35,097 nucleotides of DNA from Streptomyces diastatochromogenes (lineage in GTDB: Bacteria > Actinomycetota > Actinomycetes > Streptomycetales > Streptomycetaceae). Location: the NCBI GenBank assembly GCA_001550305.1, contig LRTP01000498.1, forward strand, positions 1 through 35,097. Direction: 5' to 3'. The translations under genes and the position numbers were made by a program. Below are positions 1 to 9,685 of this stretch, one piece after another. Under the pieces are notes generated by a model that was not told the DNA's origin, made no database searches, and saw only the letters and a list, made by a program, of their open reading frames with translations. Each line of letters opens with the position of its first letter. Positions within the stretch are counted from its first letter, which is position 1.

Positions 1-478
1 CGAGCAGTCCCCGCAGGCGCGCGCGGGCGTCCGCCCCGGACACCGGCCTGGTCAGCGGGTCGAGCGCCTGCATGTCGAGGACCGGGTCGAGCCCGAGCCG
101 CGCGGCGAAGGTGCGCATCGCCTCGTCCTCACCGACCGGGGTGCCGTTCGCCAGCCATTCGTAGCCCACGGTGCGCCGGAAGCCCGCCGCGAGGGTGAGG
201 CCGCTGCGGTCCGCGTCCCACCACAGGGCCAGTACGGGCCAGGGGGCGCTGACGGCCAGGGCGGTGGCCCACCCCGTGACCACGCGGTCGACGGGCTCGG
301 CGCCGTGCAGCCAGGGCTCCCCCTCGGGAACGAGCACGCTCCACTCGGGTCCCGCCCCGGTGAGCAGCATCCGCTCCCGCAACAGCTGGGCGGCCAGACC
401 GACGGACTCGTGCCCTGCCCGGCACAGCAGCAGGGCGCCGGCGGCCTTGGCCTGGGACGGGTCGGGCGTCGTGGGCAT
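1..478 (-). CDS. Hypothetical protein, 3' end cut by the window edge
   Basis: An open frame reads leftward from ATG at 478 (a GTG two codons upstream at 484 is an alternative) and is still open at base 1, so at least 159 residues are present and the C-terminus is missing. The N-terminal part (starting MPTTPDPSQAK) is rich in Ala, Leu, Trp and Gly and has Streptomyces codon bias. There is no signal peptide or clear membrane segment, and I recognise no catalytic motif or named family. It is divergent from the DUF4097/PadR operon, with 233 bp between the two starts, so the two units may share regulation. The frame is convincing, the function unknown. Confidence 0.7.
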   Translation of the reverse strand, partial: MPTTPDPSQAKAAGALLLCRAGHESVGLAAQLLRERMLLTGAGPEWSVLVPEGEPWLHGAEPVDRVVTGWATALAVSAPWPVLALWWDADRSGLTLAAGFRRTVGYEWLANGTPVGEDEAMRTFAARLGLDPVLDMQALDPLTRPVSGADARARLRGLL

Positions 479-589
479 GGGCACACCGTAGATCGACGAC
501 GACCGGAATTGCCCGTTTTGCCCGTCAAGTCCCCACCACTCACCCGCAAGCCCCGACGACGAGGGCGCCACCTCCCCCAAACGAGTGCC

Positions 590-671
590 TTGACTTTCCG
601 CATCCGCGATATATCGTGAATAGCGGAAGACGCGATATGGCGCGTCGAGTCCAGATTACGTCGAGTCCAGA
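590..671 (+). promoter_or_regulatory. Candidate promoter with PadR-type operator and 13-bp direct repeats
   Basis: TTGACT (590-595) and TATCGT (612-617), 16 bp apart, form a plausible promoter for the downstream operon. The -10 overlaps the perfect palindrome CGATATATCG (607-616). ATATCG (611-616) is repeated in inverted form as CGATAT (633-638). A 13-bp direct repeat, CGTCGAGTCCAGA, lies at 643-655 and 659-671. PadR proteins often repress their own operons at AT-rich palindromes, so self-repression by the downstream PadR is an inference. Confidence 0.5.
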
Positions 672-711
672 CGCGCGCCCGGTCTGGTCGGGTCGTTGGG
701 AGGTCTGCACC

Positions 712-1587
712 ATGTCCGAGTGGTCCGTCGCAGAGCCGAGGAAGCTCACCTTCGACGACCCCGTGACGGCACTTCATGTGCGCGTCGTCAACGGAACGGT
801 GAACGTCGTGGGGACCGACGAAGGTTCCGCCCGCCTGGAAGTCTCCGAGCTGGAGGGCCCGCCACTGCTCGTGACCCAGCGGGACGGCACGCTCACGGTG
901 GCGTACGAGGACCTGCCCTGGAAGGGCTTCCTCAAGTGGCTCGACCGCAAGGGCTGGCGCCGCAGTGCCGTCGTCACGCTGGCCGTCCCGGCCGGCACCT
1001 CCGTCGAGGTGGGCGTCGTCGGCGCCGCCGCCGTGGTCTCCGGGATGGAGAACCGGGTGGCGGTCAAGGGCGTCACGGGCGACACGACCCTCGTGCGGAT
1101 CGCCGGCCCCGTCCGCGTGGAGACCGTCTCCGGGAGCCTGGAGGCCCAGGCCGTCACCGGCGACCTCCGCTTCAACTCCGTCTCCGGCGACCTGACCGTG
1201 GTCGAGGCCTCGGGCTGCTCCGTGCGCGCCGAATCGGTGAGCGGCTCGATGATCGTGGACCTCGATCCCAGGGGCACCCCCACCGACGTCCAGCTGTCGA
1301 ACGTCTCGGGGGAGATCGCCATCCGCCTCCCGCACCCCGCGGACGCCGAGGTGGAGGCCAACACCGCCAGCGGCACGGTCTCCAGTGCCTTCGAGGACCT
1401 CCGGGTCAGCGGCCAGTGGGGCGCCAAGAAGATCACCGGCCGACTGGGCGCGGGCAACGGCAAGTTGAAGGCGATGACCGTCTCCGGCTCCATCGCCATG
1501 CTCCGCAGGCCGACGGCGGAGGACGAGCCCCACGAGGACGGGTCGTCCGCTTCTCCGGAGACCCCGACCGACAAGAAGGTGCTCTGA
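712..1587 (+). CDS. DUF4097-family beta-helix protein
   Basis: 291 residues. The ATG at 712 is preceded by GGGAGG at 698-703 with 8 nt spacing; the frame is open further upstream but without a better start. The middle and C-terminal parts consist of short repeated strands with SGS, SGD and SGE turns, as in the DUF4097 family of right-handed beta-helix proteins. There is no signal peptide or membrane segment, so it is probably cytoplasmic. The biochemical function of the family is not established, but members are commonly encoded beside PadR regulators. One base separates its stop from the PadR gene, so the two are surely one operon and probably translationally coupled. Confidence 0.85.
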   Translation: MSEWSVAEPRKLTFDDPVTALHVRVVNGTVNVVGTDEGSARLEVSELEGPPLLVTQRDGTLTVAYEDLPWKGFLKWLDRKGWRRSAVVTLAVPAGTSVEVGVVGAAAVVSGMENRVAVKGVTGDTTLVRIAGPVRVETVSGSLEAQAVTGDLRFNSVSGDLTVVEASGCSVRAESVSGSMIVDLDPRGTPTDVQLSNVSGEIAIRLPHPADAEVEANTASGTVSSAFEDLRVSGQWGAKKITGRLGAGNGKLKAMTVSGSIAMLRRPTAEDEPHEDGSSASPETPTDKKVL

Positions 1588-1588
1588 C

Positions 1589-2647
1589 ATGCCTCCCGTC
1601 TTCGCCCACGGCCGCCTGCGCCTCTATCTGCTGAAGCTGCTGGACGAGGCCCCCCGCCACGGGTACGAGGTCATCCGGCTCCTGGAGGAGCGCTTCCAGG
1701 GGCTGTACGCGCCCTCGGCGGGCACCGTCTACCCCCGGCTGGCGAAGCTGGAGGCGGAAGGGCTGGTCACCCACACCACCGAGGGCGGCCGCAAGGTGTA
1801 CGCGATCACGGACGCGGGCCGCGCCGAACTGGCCGACCGCAGCGGCGAACTGGCCGACCTGGAGCTGGAGATCCGCGATTCGGTCGCGGAGCTCGCCGCG
1901 GAGATCCGCGCCGATGTGCGGGGCGCCGCGGGCGATCTGCGCCGAGAGATGCGGGCCGCTGCCACCGAGGCGAGGCGCACCGGCAAGGGCGGCACCGGCA
2001 CCGGTGCTGGTACCGGAGAACACGAAGGTCTCGCGGGCGAGTTCGGGGACTTCGGAGACTCCCGTGACAAGGAGTCGTGGCGGGTCGCCAAGGAGGAGAT
2101 GCGGCGGGTCAAGCAGGAGTGGAAGGAGCAGAACCGGCGCGCGAAGGACGAGAGCCGCCGGGCCCGCGACGAGGCGCAGCGCGCGCGGCGCCAGGCCAAG
2201 GAGGCGCAGGAGGAGATGCAGCGCATGGCCAAGCGGGTCCAGGAGCAGGTCCAGGACCGCTTCGCGCGCGGCGACTGGCCGAACGGGGTCCGTGAGGGCC
2301 TGAGCGAACTGGCCAAGGAGTTCGGCGACTTCGGAAAGACCTTCGGCAAGGACTTCGGCTTCGGCCGCGCGGGTGCGGCGGCCACCGGGTCGGCGAAGCC
2401 CGAGTACGCCGAGTACACGGACACTCCGGAGGATTTCCCCGCCGACTACGCACCCTCCTGGGCCCACGAGGACTCCACCGGCGACCCGGCCCGTGACCTC
2501 GAACGCCTCCTGGACCGCTTCCGCGACGACATCCGCGACGCCGCCCGCGACCACGGGGTGACGGAGGACCAACTCCGCTCGGCCCGCCGCCACTTGTCGA
2601 CGGCTGCGGCGCACATCGGGGCCGCGTTGCGCACGTCGAAGAGCTGA
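1589..2647 (+). CDS. PadR-family transcriptional regulator with long coiled-coil tail
   Basis: 352 residues. Residues 1-85 are a winged helix of the PadR type: the N-terminus carries LLKLLDEAPRHGYEVIRLLE, then GTVYPRLAKLEAEGLV and the wing TEGGRKVYAITDAGR. Typical PadR proteins have 110-180 residues; this one continues with a very charged Lys/Arg/Glu/Gln-rich stretch (about residues 165-230) that looks like a long coiled coil, then an acidic C-terminus with another helical segment. The start codon follows the DUF4097 stop after 1 nt. It probably represses its own operon through the palindrome near 607-638. The role of the tail (oligomerisation or ligand sensing) is unknown. Confidence 0.88.
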   Translation: MPPVFAHGRLRLYLLKLLDEAPRHGYEVIRLLEERFQGLYAPSAGTVYPRLAKLEAEGLVTHTTEGGRKVYAITDAGRAELADRSGELADLELEIRDSVAELAAEIRADVRGAAGDLRREMRAAATEARRTGKGGTGTGAGTGEHEGLAGEFGDFGDSRDKESWRVAKEEMRRVKQEWKEQNRRAKDESRRARDEAQRARRQAKEAQEEMQRMAKRVQEQVQDRFARGDWPNGVREGLSELAKEFGDFGKTFGKDFGFGRAGAAATGSAKPEYAEYTDTPEDFPADYAPSWAHEDSTGDPARDLERLLDRFRDDIRDAARDHGVTEDQLRSARRHLSTAAAHIGAALRTSKS

Positions 2648-2661
2648 CACCCGTCGCCGCC

Positions 2662-2680
2662 CGGGGCTTTCCGAGCCCCG
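2662..2680 (+). terminator. Hairpin after the PadR gene
   Basis: CGGGGCT (2662-2668) pairs perfectly with AGCCCCG (2674-2680) across a 5-nt loop, 15 nt after the PadR stop codon and between two convergent genes. There is no T-tract, as is usual in Streptomyces. Confidence 0.5.
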
Positions 2681-2752
2681 AGGGGATCCCCCCGGCTCCG
2701 GCCGGGGACCTCGGAGAAGCCCCCGGCGAAGCCCCCGGTGCCGACCGCTCAC

Positions 2753-3319
2753 TCACCCCGCCTCGGCCTCCCCGCCGCCGTACAGCACGCGCGTGACCGC
2801 CTCATAGGTGACCCCGTGGTCGGCGAGCACCTCCGCCGGCACACCGGGCCGAGCGGTCAGGGCCATCAGCAGATGCTCGTCGCCGATGTGCCGGTCATGA
2901 CGGGCGAGCGCCGCACGAAGGGAACGCGTCAGCACGTCCTTGGCCCCCGGGGCGAACGGCCGACGCCTGGAACGGCGGCCGCCGCCACCTCCGTTCCCCG
3001 ATCCCAGCGCCCCGACCCCGTGGGCCTCCTCCACCCGGGAGACGATCTCCGAGAGGTCGATCCCGAGCCCGGAGAGCGCCTCCGTGTCGGCGCGGGAGAG
3101 CCCGCCCCGCCGGCGTGCCTCGGCGAGCGACCGTTCCATGGAGTCGCGACGACCGGCCGCCCCGAGCGAGGCCAGCGCGAACGAGCCGCGGCTGCCCTCC
3201 CGATCGAGGAGGGCGAGAAGTATGTGCTCCTCGTCCACCACCTCGGCACCCGTGCGTTCCGCGTGCCCGACCGCTCCCACGACCACGGCCCGGGCGTCCT
3301 TCGTGAACCGCTCGAACAT
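2753..3319 (-). CDS. Clp N-terminal (ClpN) domain protein
   Basis: 188 residues. The ATG at 3319 has GGGAGG 7-8 nt upstream. It carries two ClpN-type repeats like those at the N-terminus of ClpA/ClpC: the first holds DEEHILLALLDREGSRG (about residues 29-45), the second ends with DRHIGDEHLLMALTARPG (about 139-156). They are separated by a Gly/Arg-rich linker. There is no AAA+ ATPase module, so it cannot unfold proteins itself; acting as an adaptor or substrate-binding scaffold is inference. Its start overlaps the stop of the upstream HTH gene by one base (TGATG), so the pair is coupled. A common call in annotated Streptomyces genomes is simply Clp protease N-terminal domain protein. Confidence 0.85.
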   Translation of the reverse strand: MFERFTKDARAVVVGAVGHAERTGAEVVDEEHILLALLDREGSRGSFALASLGAAGRRDSMERSLAEARRRGGLSRADTEALSGLGIDLSEIVSRVEEAHGVGALGSGNGGGGGRRSRRRPFAPGAKDVLTRSLRAALARHDRHIGDEHLLMALTARPGVPAEVLADHGVTYEAVTRVLYGGGEAEAG

Positions 3320-3528
3320 CACTGCCTCCCGTACTTCTTGTGCACGGCCTGCCTGCTCACTCCGAGTTCCGCGGCGATCTCCTGCCACGACCAGCCCTGA
3401 TTGCGCGCGCTGCGCACCTGTACCGCTTCCAACTGCTCCAGCAGCCTCCGCAGCGCGGAGACCGCCCGCAGTCCGATCCGCGGATCGCGATCACCCGCAC
3501 GCTCGGCGAGATCCGTTGCTTCGGTCAT
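3319..3528 (-). CDS. Small helix-turn-helix DNA-binding protein
   Basis: 69 residues. The C-terminal half contains a clear helix-turn-helix: WSWQEIAAELGVSRQAVHKKYG (about residues 46-67), preceded by a helical segment that could serve for dimerisation. No effector domain is present. The ATG at 3528 has no Shine-Dalgarno sequence and lies 6 nt after a -10 element, which means a leaderless mRNA. Two inverted repeats built on TTGAC overlap the promoter, so self-regulation is likely. It is translationally coupled to the ClpN gene, which suggests that this regulator controls, or is controlled by, a proteostasis function. Confidence 0.85.
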   Translation of the reverse strand: MTEATDLAERAGDRDPRIGLRAVSALRRLLEQLEAVQVRSARNQGWSWQEIAAELGVSRQAVHKKYGRQ

Positions 3529-3530
3529 GT

Positions 3531-3575
3531 TGTCAATCTAAGTTGACAGCAGAGCAGGCGTCAACCCCAGTTGAC
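3531..3575 (-). promoter_or_regulatory. Leaderless promoter with two overlapping TTGAC inverted repeats
   Basis: On the minus strand TTGACG (3559-3564) and TAGATT (3535-3540) are separated by 18 bp, and the ATG starts 6 nt after the -10. Two operators overlap: TGTCAA-N6-TTGACA at 3531-3548, covering the -10 and start region, and GTCAAC-N4-GTTGAC at 3560-3575, covering the -35. This placement is what a repressor of its own operon would need. Confidence 0.7.
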
Positions 3576-3678
3576 AAGCGGAACGCGAAAGGGCGGGCCC
3601 GGATCCTCCCGAGCCCGCCGCGACCACCCTGCACTGCACTGCACCTCGGCCGGAACGGCCGAGGCTTCCCTCAATCCC

Positions 3679-4644
3679 TCATCCCACCGTAAGAACGATC
3701 TTCCCGAACTGATCGCCCGCCGCCAGCCGCTCGAACCCTTCCCGGGCCCGGTCCAGCGGAAGCACCTCGTCGATGACGGGTCGCACACCCGTGGCGGCGC
3801 AGAAGGAGAGCAGATCCTCCAGCTCGTCCTTGGTGCCCATCGTGGAGCCGACGACCTTGAGTTCCAGGAAGAAGATGCGGGTGAGCTCGGCGTGCGAGGG
3901 GCGGTCGCCGCTCGTAGCGCCCGAGATGACCAGCGTGCCGCCGGGACGCAGCGACTTGATGCTGTGCGACCAGGTGGCCGCGCCGACCGTCTCGATGACC
4001 GCGTCCACGCGCTGCGGCAGCCGTGCGCCGGACTCCAGGGCCTCCACGGCGCCCAGCTCGACCGCCCGCTTGCGCTTGGCCTCGTCGCGGCTGGTGGCGA
4101 AGACGCGAAGACCGGCGGCCTTGCCGAGCACGATCGCGGCGGTCGCCACGCCCCCGCCGGCGCCCTGGACGAGGACGGAGTCACCGGGCCGTACTCCGGC
4201 GTTGGTGAAGAGCATGCGGTACGCCGTCAGCCATGCGGTCGGCAGACAGGCGGCCTCCTCGAAGGAGAGTTCCTTGGGCTTGGGAATGACGTTCCACGTC
4301 GGGACGGAGACCTGTTCGGCGAACGTGCCCTGGTAGCGCTCGGTGAGGATGGAGCGGGGCTCCTTCGGGCCGACCCCGTGCCCCGTCTGTCCGATGACCG
4401 AGTGCAGCACGACTTCGTTGCCGTCCTCGTCGACGCCGGCCGCGTCGCATCCGAGGATCATCGGCAGCTTGTCCTCGGCGAGACCGACGCCGCGCAGGGA
4501 CCAGAGGTCATGGTGGTTCAGGGACGCTGCCCTGACGTTCACGGTGGTCCAGCCCGGCCTCTGCTCGGGGGCCGGGCGCTCCCCCAACTCCAGGCCGGTG
4601 AGGGGCTGGTCACGGTCAATGCGGGCGGCGTAGGCAGCGAACAT
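3679..4644 (-). CDS. Zinc-binding-type (MDR) alcohol dehydrogenase / quinone oxidoreductase
   Basis: 321 residues starting at ATG 4644 with an AAGG-type ribosome site just upstream; the frame is open upstream but that part lacks codon bias. It is a medium-chain dehydrogenase/reductase: a GroES-like N-terminal half (VNVRAASLNHHDLWSLRG, then LPMILGCDAAGVDEDGNEV) and a Rossmann half with VQGAGGGVATAAIVLGKAAG and FATSRDEAKRKRAVELGA. The structural-zinc cysteine cluster is absent, which fits the NADP(H)-dependent quinone oxidoreductase side of the family. The substrate cannot be predicted. It is a single-gene unit on the minus strand. Confidence 0.85.
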   Translation of the reverse strand: MFAAYAARIDRDQPLTGLELGERPAPEQRPGWTTVNVRAASLNHHDLWSLRGVGLAEDKLPMILGCDAAGVDEDGNEVVLHSVIGQTGHGVGPKEPRSILTERYQGTFAEQVSVPTWNVIPKPKELSFEEAACLPTAWLTAYRMLFTNAGVRPGDSVLVQGAGGGVATAAIVLGKAAGLRVFATSRDEAKRKRAVELGAVEALESGARLPQRVDAVIETVGAATWSHSIKSLRPGGTLVISGATSGDRPSHAELTRIFFLELKVVGSTMGTKDELEDLLSFCAATGVRPVIDEVLPLDRAREGFERLAAGDQFGKIVLTVG

Positions 4645-5023
4645 GACCTTGACGATAGGCTCCGCCCCCGCCCGGTGGAACCACGTCCCCCTGTGACACA
4701 CGTCCCGCCACCCCCACGCTCCACGTCACACCGGTCGGCGCCGACCACGAACCGAAAGCAACCGCCGACCTCCCACCCGGGGCTCCGCCCCGATTTCCCA
4801 CCCGCCCGCACGCACTCGGCCGCGGGTGGGTGGGGGCTGGTCGCGCAGTTCCCCGCGCCCCTCAGGCGGGGCTCCGCCCCGAATCCCCGCTCCCGGCCCT
4901 CCCCTGCCGCGCCCCGCCGGGGCGGCGAGGGGCGGACAAGGGCACCCTTGCGGACCCGTCCGGGACACAAAGCAGGGCCCCGCCGGGAGTACCCCGGCGA
5001 GGCCCTGAAATCACGTGGCCGCG
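4645..5023. other. Gene-free interval with Streptomyces-type intergenic repeats
   Basis: No convincing coding frame is present. The interval contains two copies of the hairpin GGGGCTCCGCCCC (4779-4791 and 4868-4880) and between them a GGTCGCGCAGTTCCCCGCG-type motif (about 4839-4862). I recall this motif as a very frequent intergenic repeat in Streptomyces genomes. The right end holds the terminator of the malic enzyme gene. Confidence 0.6.
4974..5006 (-). terminator. Terminator of the malic enzyme gene
   Basis: AGGGCC-C-CGCCGGG (4974-4987) pairs with CCCGGCG-A-GGCCCT (4993-5006), a 14-position stem with one mismatch and a 5-nt loop, starting 17 nt after the stop codon on the minus strand. 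Confidence 0.7.
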
Positions 5024-6298
<1,275 letters not shown>

Positions 6299-6841
6299 TT
6301 TGTTTTACCCCTTAAGTCTTCATTGATTTGAGGGTGACCACTCCTGGTTGAGGGGTGGGCGGGCACCGCGTAACCCTGCCGCCGTGGTGGTGCGTACGGG
6401 CGGATACGCGACGGGCGCGCCGCACACGCGCCCTGAGCCCCGGATGAGGGGTGTTGAGAACCTTCTTACCGGACGGACCAGGTCGGCGACGAGTCCATAC
6501 CGCGAAGCTCACACGCCGGTGACATGACTCATACCTGGATATGTGGACAAGTCCCAGACATGACCTAAAGACACTACAAGTGCGGAGTAGTGGCGGCCCG
6601 CATCATGAGATGCGCCGAAGATCTTCCGGCCGGAAGGAGGGATTCCCGCACAAGGTCCGGCCCTGATGGAGCCGTCCGTGGCGGTTCGGGGATCACCCGT
6701 TATCCGATTTTGACATAGCGAGTCCCTCGAAGCGCGCAGTCCGAATGGCAAGATGCCGTCATCACACGAGGTCGCGACACCCAAAGGTGTGTGTTCTCGT
6801 CGACCCATCGGCAACTCCCTCATCCGCCGGAGGCACCCACC
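6299..6841. other. Long divergent control region between malic enzyme and ABC transporter genes
   Basis: No coding frame is convincing over 543 bp. The half nearest the transporter is less GC-rich than the genes. A good -35 (TTGACA, 6710-6715) has no clear -10 partner. An extended -10-like TGGCAAGAT (6746-6754) followed by a small hairpin ACACC-CAAA-GGTGT (6777-6790) could mark the transporter transcript start. Near 6520-6600 is an AT-richer patch without a recognisable operator. I cannot assign a regulator. Confidence 0.45.
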
Positions 6842-7798
6842 ATGACCGCTAGCACCACCCGTCGTACGACCGCCGCGCAGTCCCGGATAGCAGCGGTCGG
6901 TGCGATCGCGGTCGCCGGGGCCCTGGTCCTCACCGGCTGCGGTGACCAGACCAAGAAGGACTCCAACAGCTCCTCCTCGAGCGCCGCCTCAGCTCCGCTG
7001 GCCTCGAAGCTGCCCGCGTCGATCCGTGACGCGGGTGTCATCAAGGTCGGCTCGGACATCGCGTACGCGCCGGTCGAGTTCAAGGACAGCTCCGGCAAGA
7101 CCGTGGGTATCGACCCCGATCTGGCGGACGCGATGGGCAAGCAGCTCGGAGTGAAGTTCGACTTCCAGAACGGCACCTTCGACACCCTGATCACGGGTCT
7201 GCGCTCCAAGCGGTACGACATGGCGATGTCCGCGATGACGGACACCGCGGACCGCCAGAACGGTGTCGACGCCGACACCGGCAAGAAGGTCGGCGAGGGC
7301 GTCGACTTCGTCGACTACTTCACCGCGGGTGTCTCGATCTACACCCCCAAGGGCAAGACCCAGAACATCAAGACCTGGGCCGACCTCTGTGGCAAGAAGA
7401 TCGCGGTGCAGCGCGGCACGGTCTCGGAGGACCTCGCCAAGTCCGAGTCGAAGAAGTGCACGGGCGGCAAGAAGATCGCCATCGAGTCCTACGACAACGA
7501 CCAGCAGGCCCAGACCCGGGTGCGCGCCGGTGGCGCCGACGCCGGTTCCTCGGACTTCCCGGTCGCCGCGTACGCGGTGAAGACCTCGGGCGGTGGCAAG
7601 GACTTCGAGCTCGTCGGCGAGCAGGTCGAGGCGGCGCCGTACGGCATCGCGGTCGCCAAGTCCAACACCCAGCTCCGCGACGCACTGCAGGCCGCGCTCG
7701 ACGCGATCATCAAGAACGGCGAGTACGACAAGGTGATAGCGAAGTGGGGCGTCGAGGCCGGCGCCGTCAAGACGGCCGCGGTCAACGGAGGAAAGTGA
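6842..7798 (+). CDS. Amino-acid ABC transporter, substrate-binding lipoprotein
   Basis: 318 residues; the ATG at 6842 follows GGAGG at about 9 nt. The N-terminus is a lipoprotein signal: TTRRTTAAQSR, a hydrophobic stretch, then the lipobox LTGC with the acylated Cys at about residue 33, followed by a Ser-rich linker. The mature part is a periplasmic-binding-protein family 3 domain (GVIKVGSDIAYAPVEF near the start, GIDPDLADAMGKQLGV, YDMAMSAMTDTADRQ), typical of polar amino acid (glutamate/glutamine/arginine-type) binding. It acts outside the membrane and delivers ligand to the permease and ATPase encoded next. Exact specificity cannot be read from the sequence. Confidence 0.92.
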   Translation: MTASTTRRTTAAQSRIAAVGAIAVAGALVLTGCGDQTKKDSNSSSSSAASAPLASKLPASIRDAGVIKVGSDIAYAPVEFKDSSGKTVGIDPDLADAMGKQLGVKFDFQNGTFDTLITGLRSKRYDMAMSAMTDTADRQNGVDADTGKKVGEGVDFVDYFTAGVSIYTPKGKTQNIKTWADLCGKKIAVQRGTVSEDLAKSESKKCTGGKKIAIESYDNDQQAQTRVRAGGADAGSSDFPVAAYAVKTSGGGKDFELVGEQVEAAPYGIAVAKSNTQLRDALQAALDAIIKNGEYDKVIAKWGVEAGAVKTAAVNGGK

Positions 7799-7836
7799 CC
7801 GCGGGCGCGAGCGGGCACTGAAAGGCAACAACACCC

Positions 7837-8771
7837 GTGACTGTTGACATCGACAAGACGGCAGGGCCGGAGGACACTCCTCCGGCCGGGCCGGAGGCCA
7901 TCAAGGCCATCCCCGTCCGGCACTACGGACGCTATCTCTCGGCCGTCATCGCGATCGCCGTGCTCGTCGCGATCATCTACGCGTTCGGCCAGGGCAAGAT
8001 CAACTGGCATGCCGTGCCGGACTACTTCTTCGACCACCGCATCATCAAGGGCGTCGGCCAGACGCTGCTGCTGACGGTGCTCTCGATGGCGATCGGCATC
8101 CTCGGCGGCATCCTGCTCGCGGTGATGCGCCTGTCGAAGAACCCTGTGACCTCGTCCATCGCGTGGTTCTACATCTGGTTCTTCCGCGGCACCCCGGTCC
8201 TCGTCCAGCTGTTCGTCTGGTTCAACCTGGGACTGGTCTTCGAGTACATCAACCTCGGGCCGATCTACAAGGACTACTGGTCCAGCTTCATGACGCCGTT
8301 CCTGACGGCGCTGCTGGGCCTGGGCCTGAACGAGGCCGCGTACATGGCCGAGATCTGCCGTGCCGGTCTGCTCTCGGTCGACGAGGGCCAGACCGAGGCC
8401 TCGCACGCGCTGGGCATGAGCCACGGCAAGACGCTGCGGCGGATCATCATCCCGCAGGCGATGCGCGTGATCGTGCCGCCCACGGGCAACGAGGTCATCA
8501 ACATGCTCAAGACGACCTCCCTCGTGTCGGCGGTGCAGTACTACGAGCTCCTGCGGTACGCCCAGGACATCGGACAGACCTCCGGCGCCCCGGTGGAGAT
8601 GCTCTTCCTGGCCGCCGCCTGGTACCTGATCATGACCTCGGTCCTGAGCGTGGGCCAGTACTACGTCGAGCGGTACTACGCCCGCGGTTCGAGCCGTCAG
8701 CTGCCGCCCACCCCGTGGCAGAAGATCAAGGCCAATCTGACGTCCCTGTCGAGCCGGAAGGGGGCGACGGC

Positions 8772-8775
<4 letters not shown>
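7837..8775 (+). CDS. Amino-acid ABC transporter permease
   Basis: 312 residues from GTG 7837, with AAAGG about 11 nt upstream. An N-terminal segment is followed by about five to six membrane helices of the His/Glu/Gln/Arg permease family, with the conserved [12 protein letters not shown] and the EAA loop [21 protein letters not shown] that contacts the ATPase. One permease gene probably forms a homodimer. It ends with an Arg/Lys-rich tail. The stop overlaps the ATPase start by 4 bp (ATGA). Confidence 0.92.
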
Positions 8776-9561
<786 letters not shown>

Positions 9562-9566
<5 letters not shown>

Positions 9567-9599
9567 GCCACGGACAAGAGTGTCTGAGCCACGGACAAG
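9562..9599. repeat. 17-bp direct duplication at the ATPase stop codon
   Basis: TCTGAGCCACGGACAAG occurs at 9562-9578 and again at 9583-9599. The first copy contains the stop codon of the ATPase gene, so this looks like a small local duplication just before the terminator. Confidence 0.8.
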
Positions 9600-9603
9600 C
9601 GTG

Positions 9604-9636
9604 AAGGGGCGGTACGGGATTCCCGTACCGCCCCTT
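9604..9636 (+). terminator. Strong intrinsic terminator of the ABC transporter operon
   Basis: A perfect 15-bp stem (9604-9618 with 9622-9636) with the 3-nt loop ATT is followed by a short pyrimidine run (TTCTTCG). It may also serve the convergent methyltransferase gene. Confidence 0.9.
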
Positions 9637-9685
9637 CTTCGTCCGGTCCGCGCCCGGACTCCTCGTCCGGACCCCCGCGGCCCGC

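Noticed and set aside
52..1590. 512-codon minus-strand frame over the first two genes
   Set aside because: Antisense shadow of the DUF4097 gene. The peptide is Arg/Gly/Asp-rich low complexity, while the plus-strand frame has a clear family pattern.
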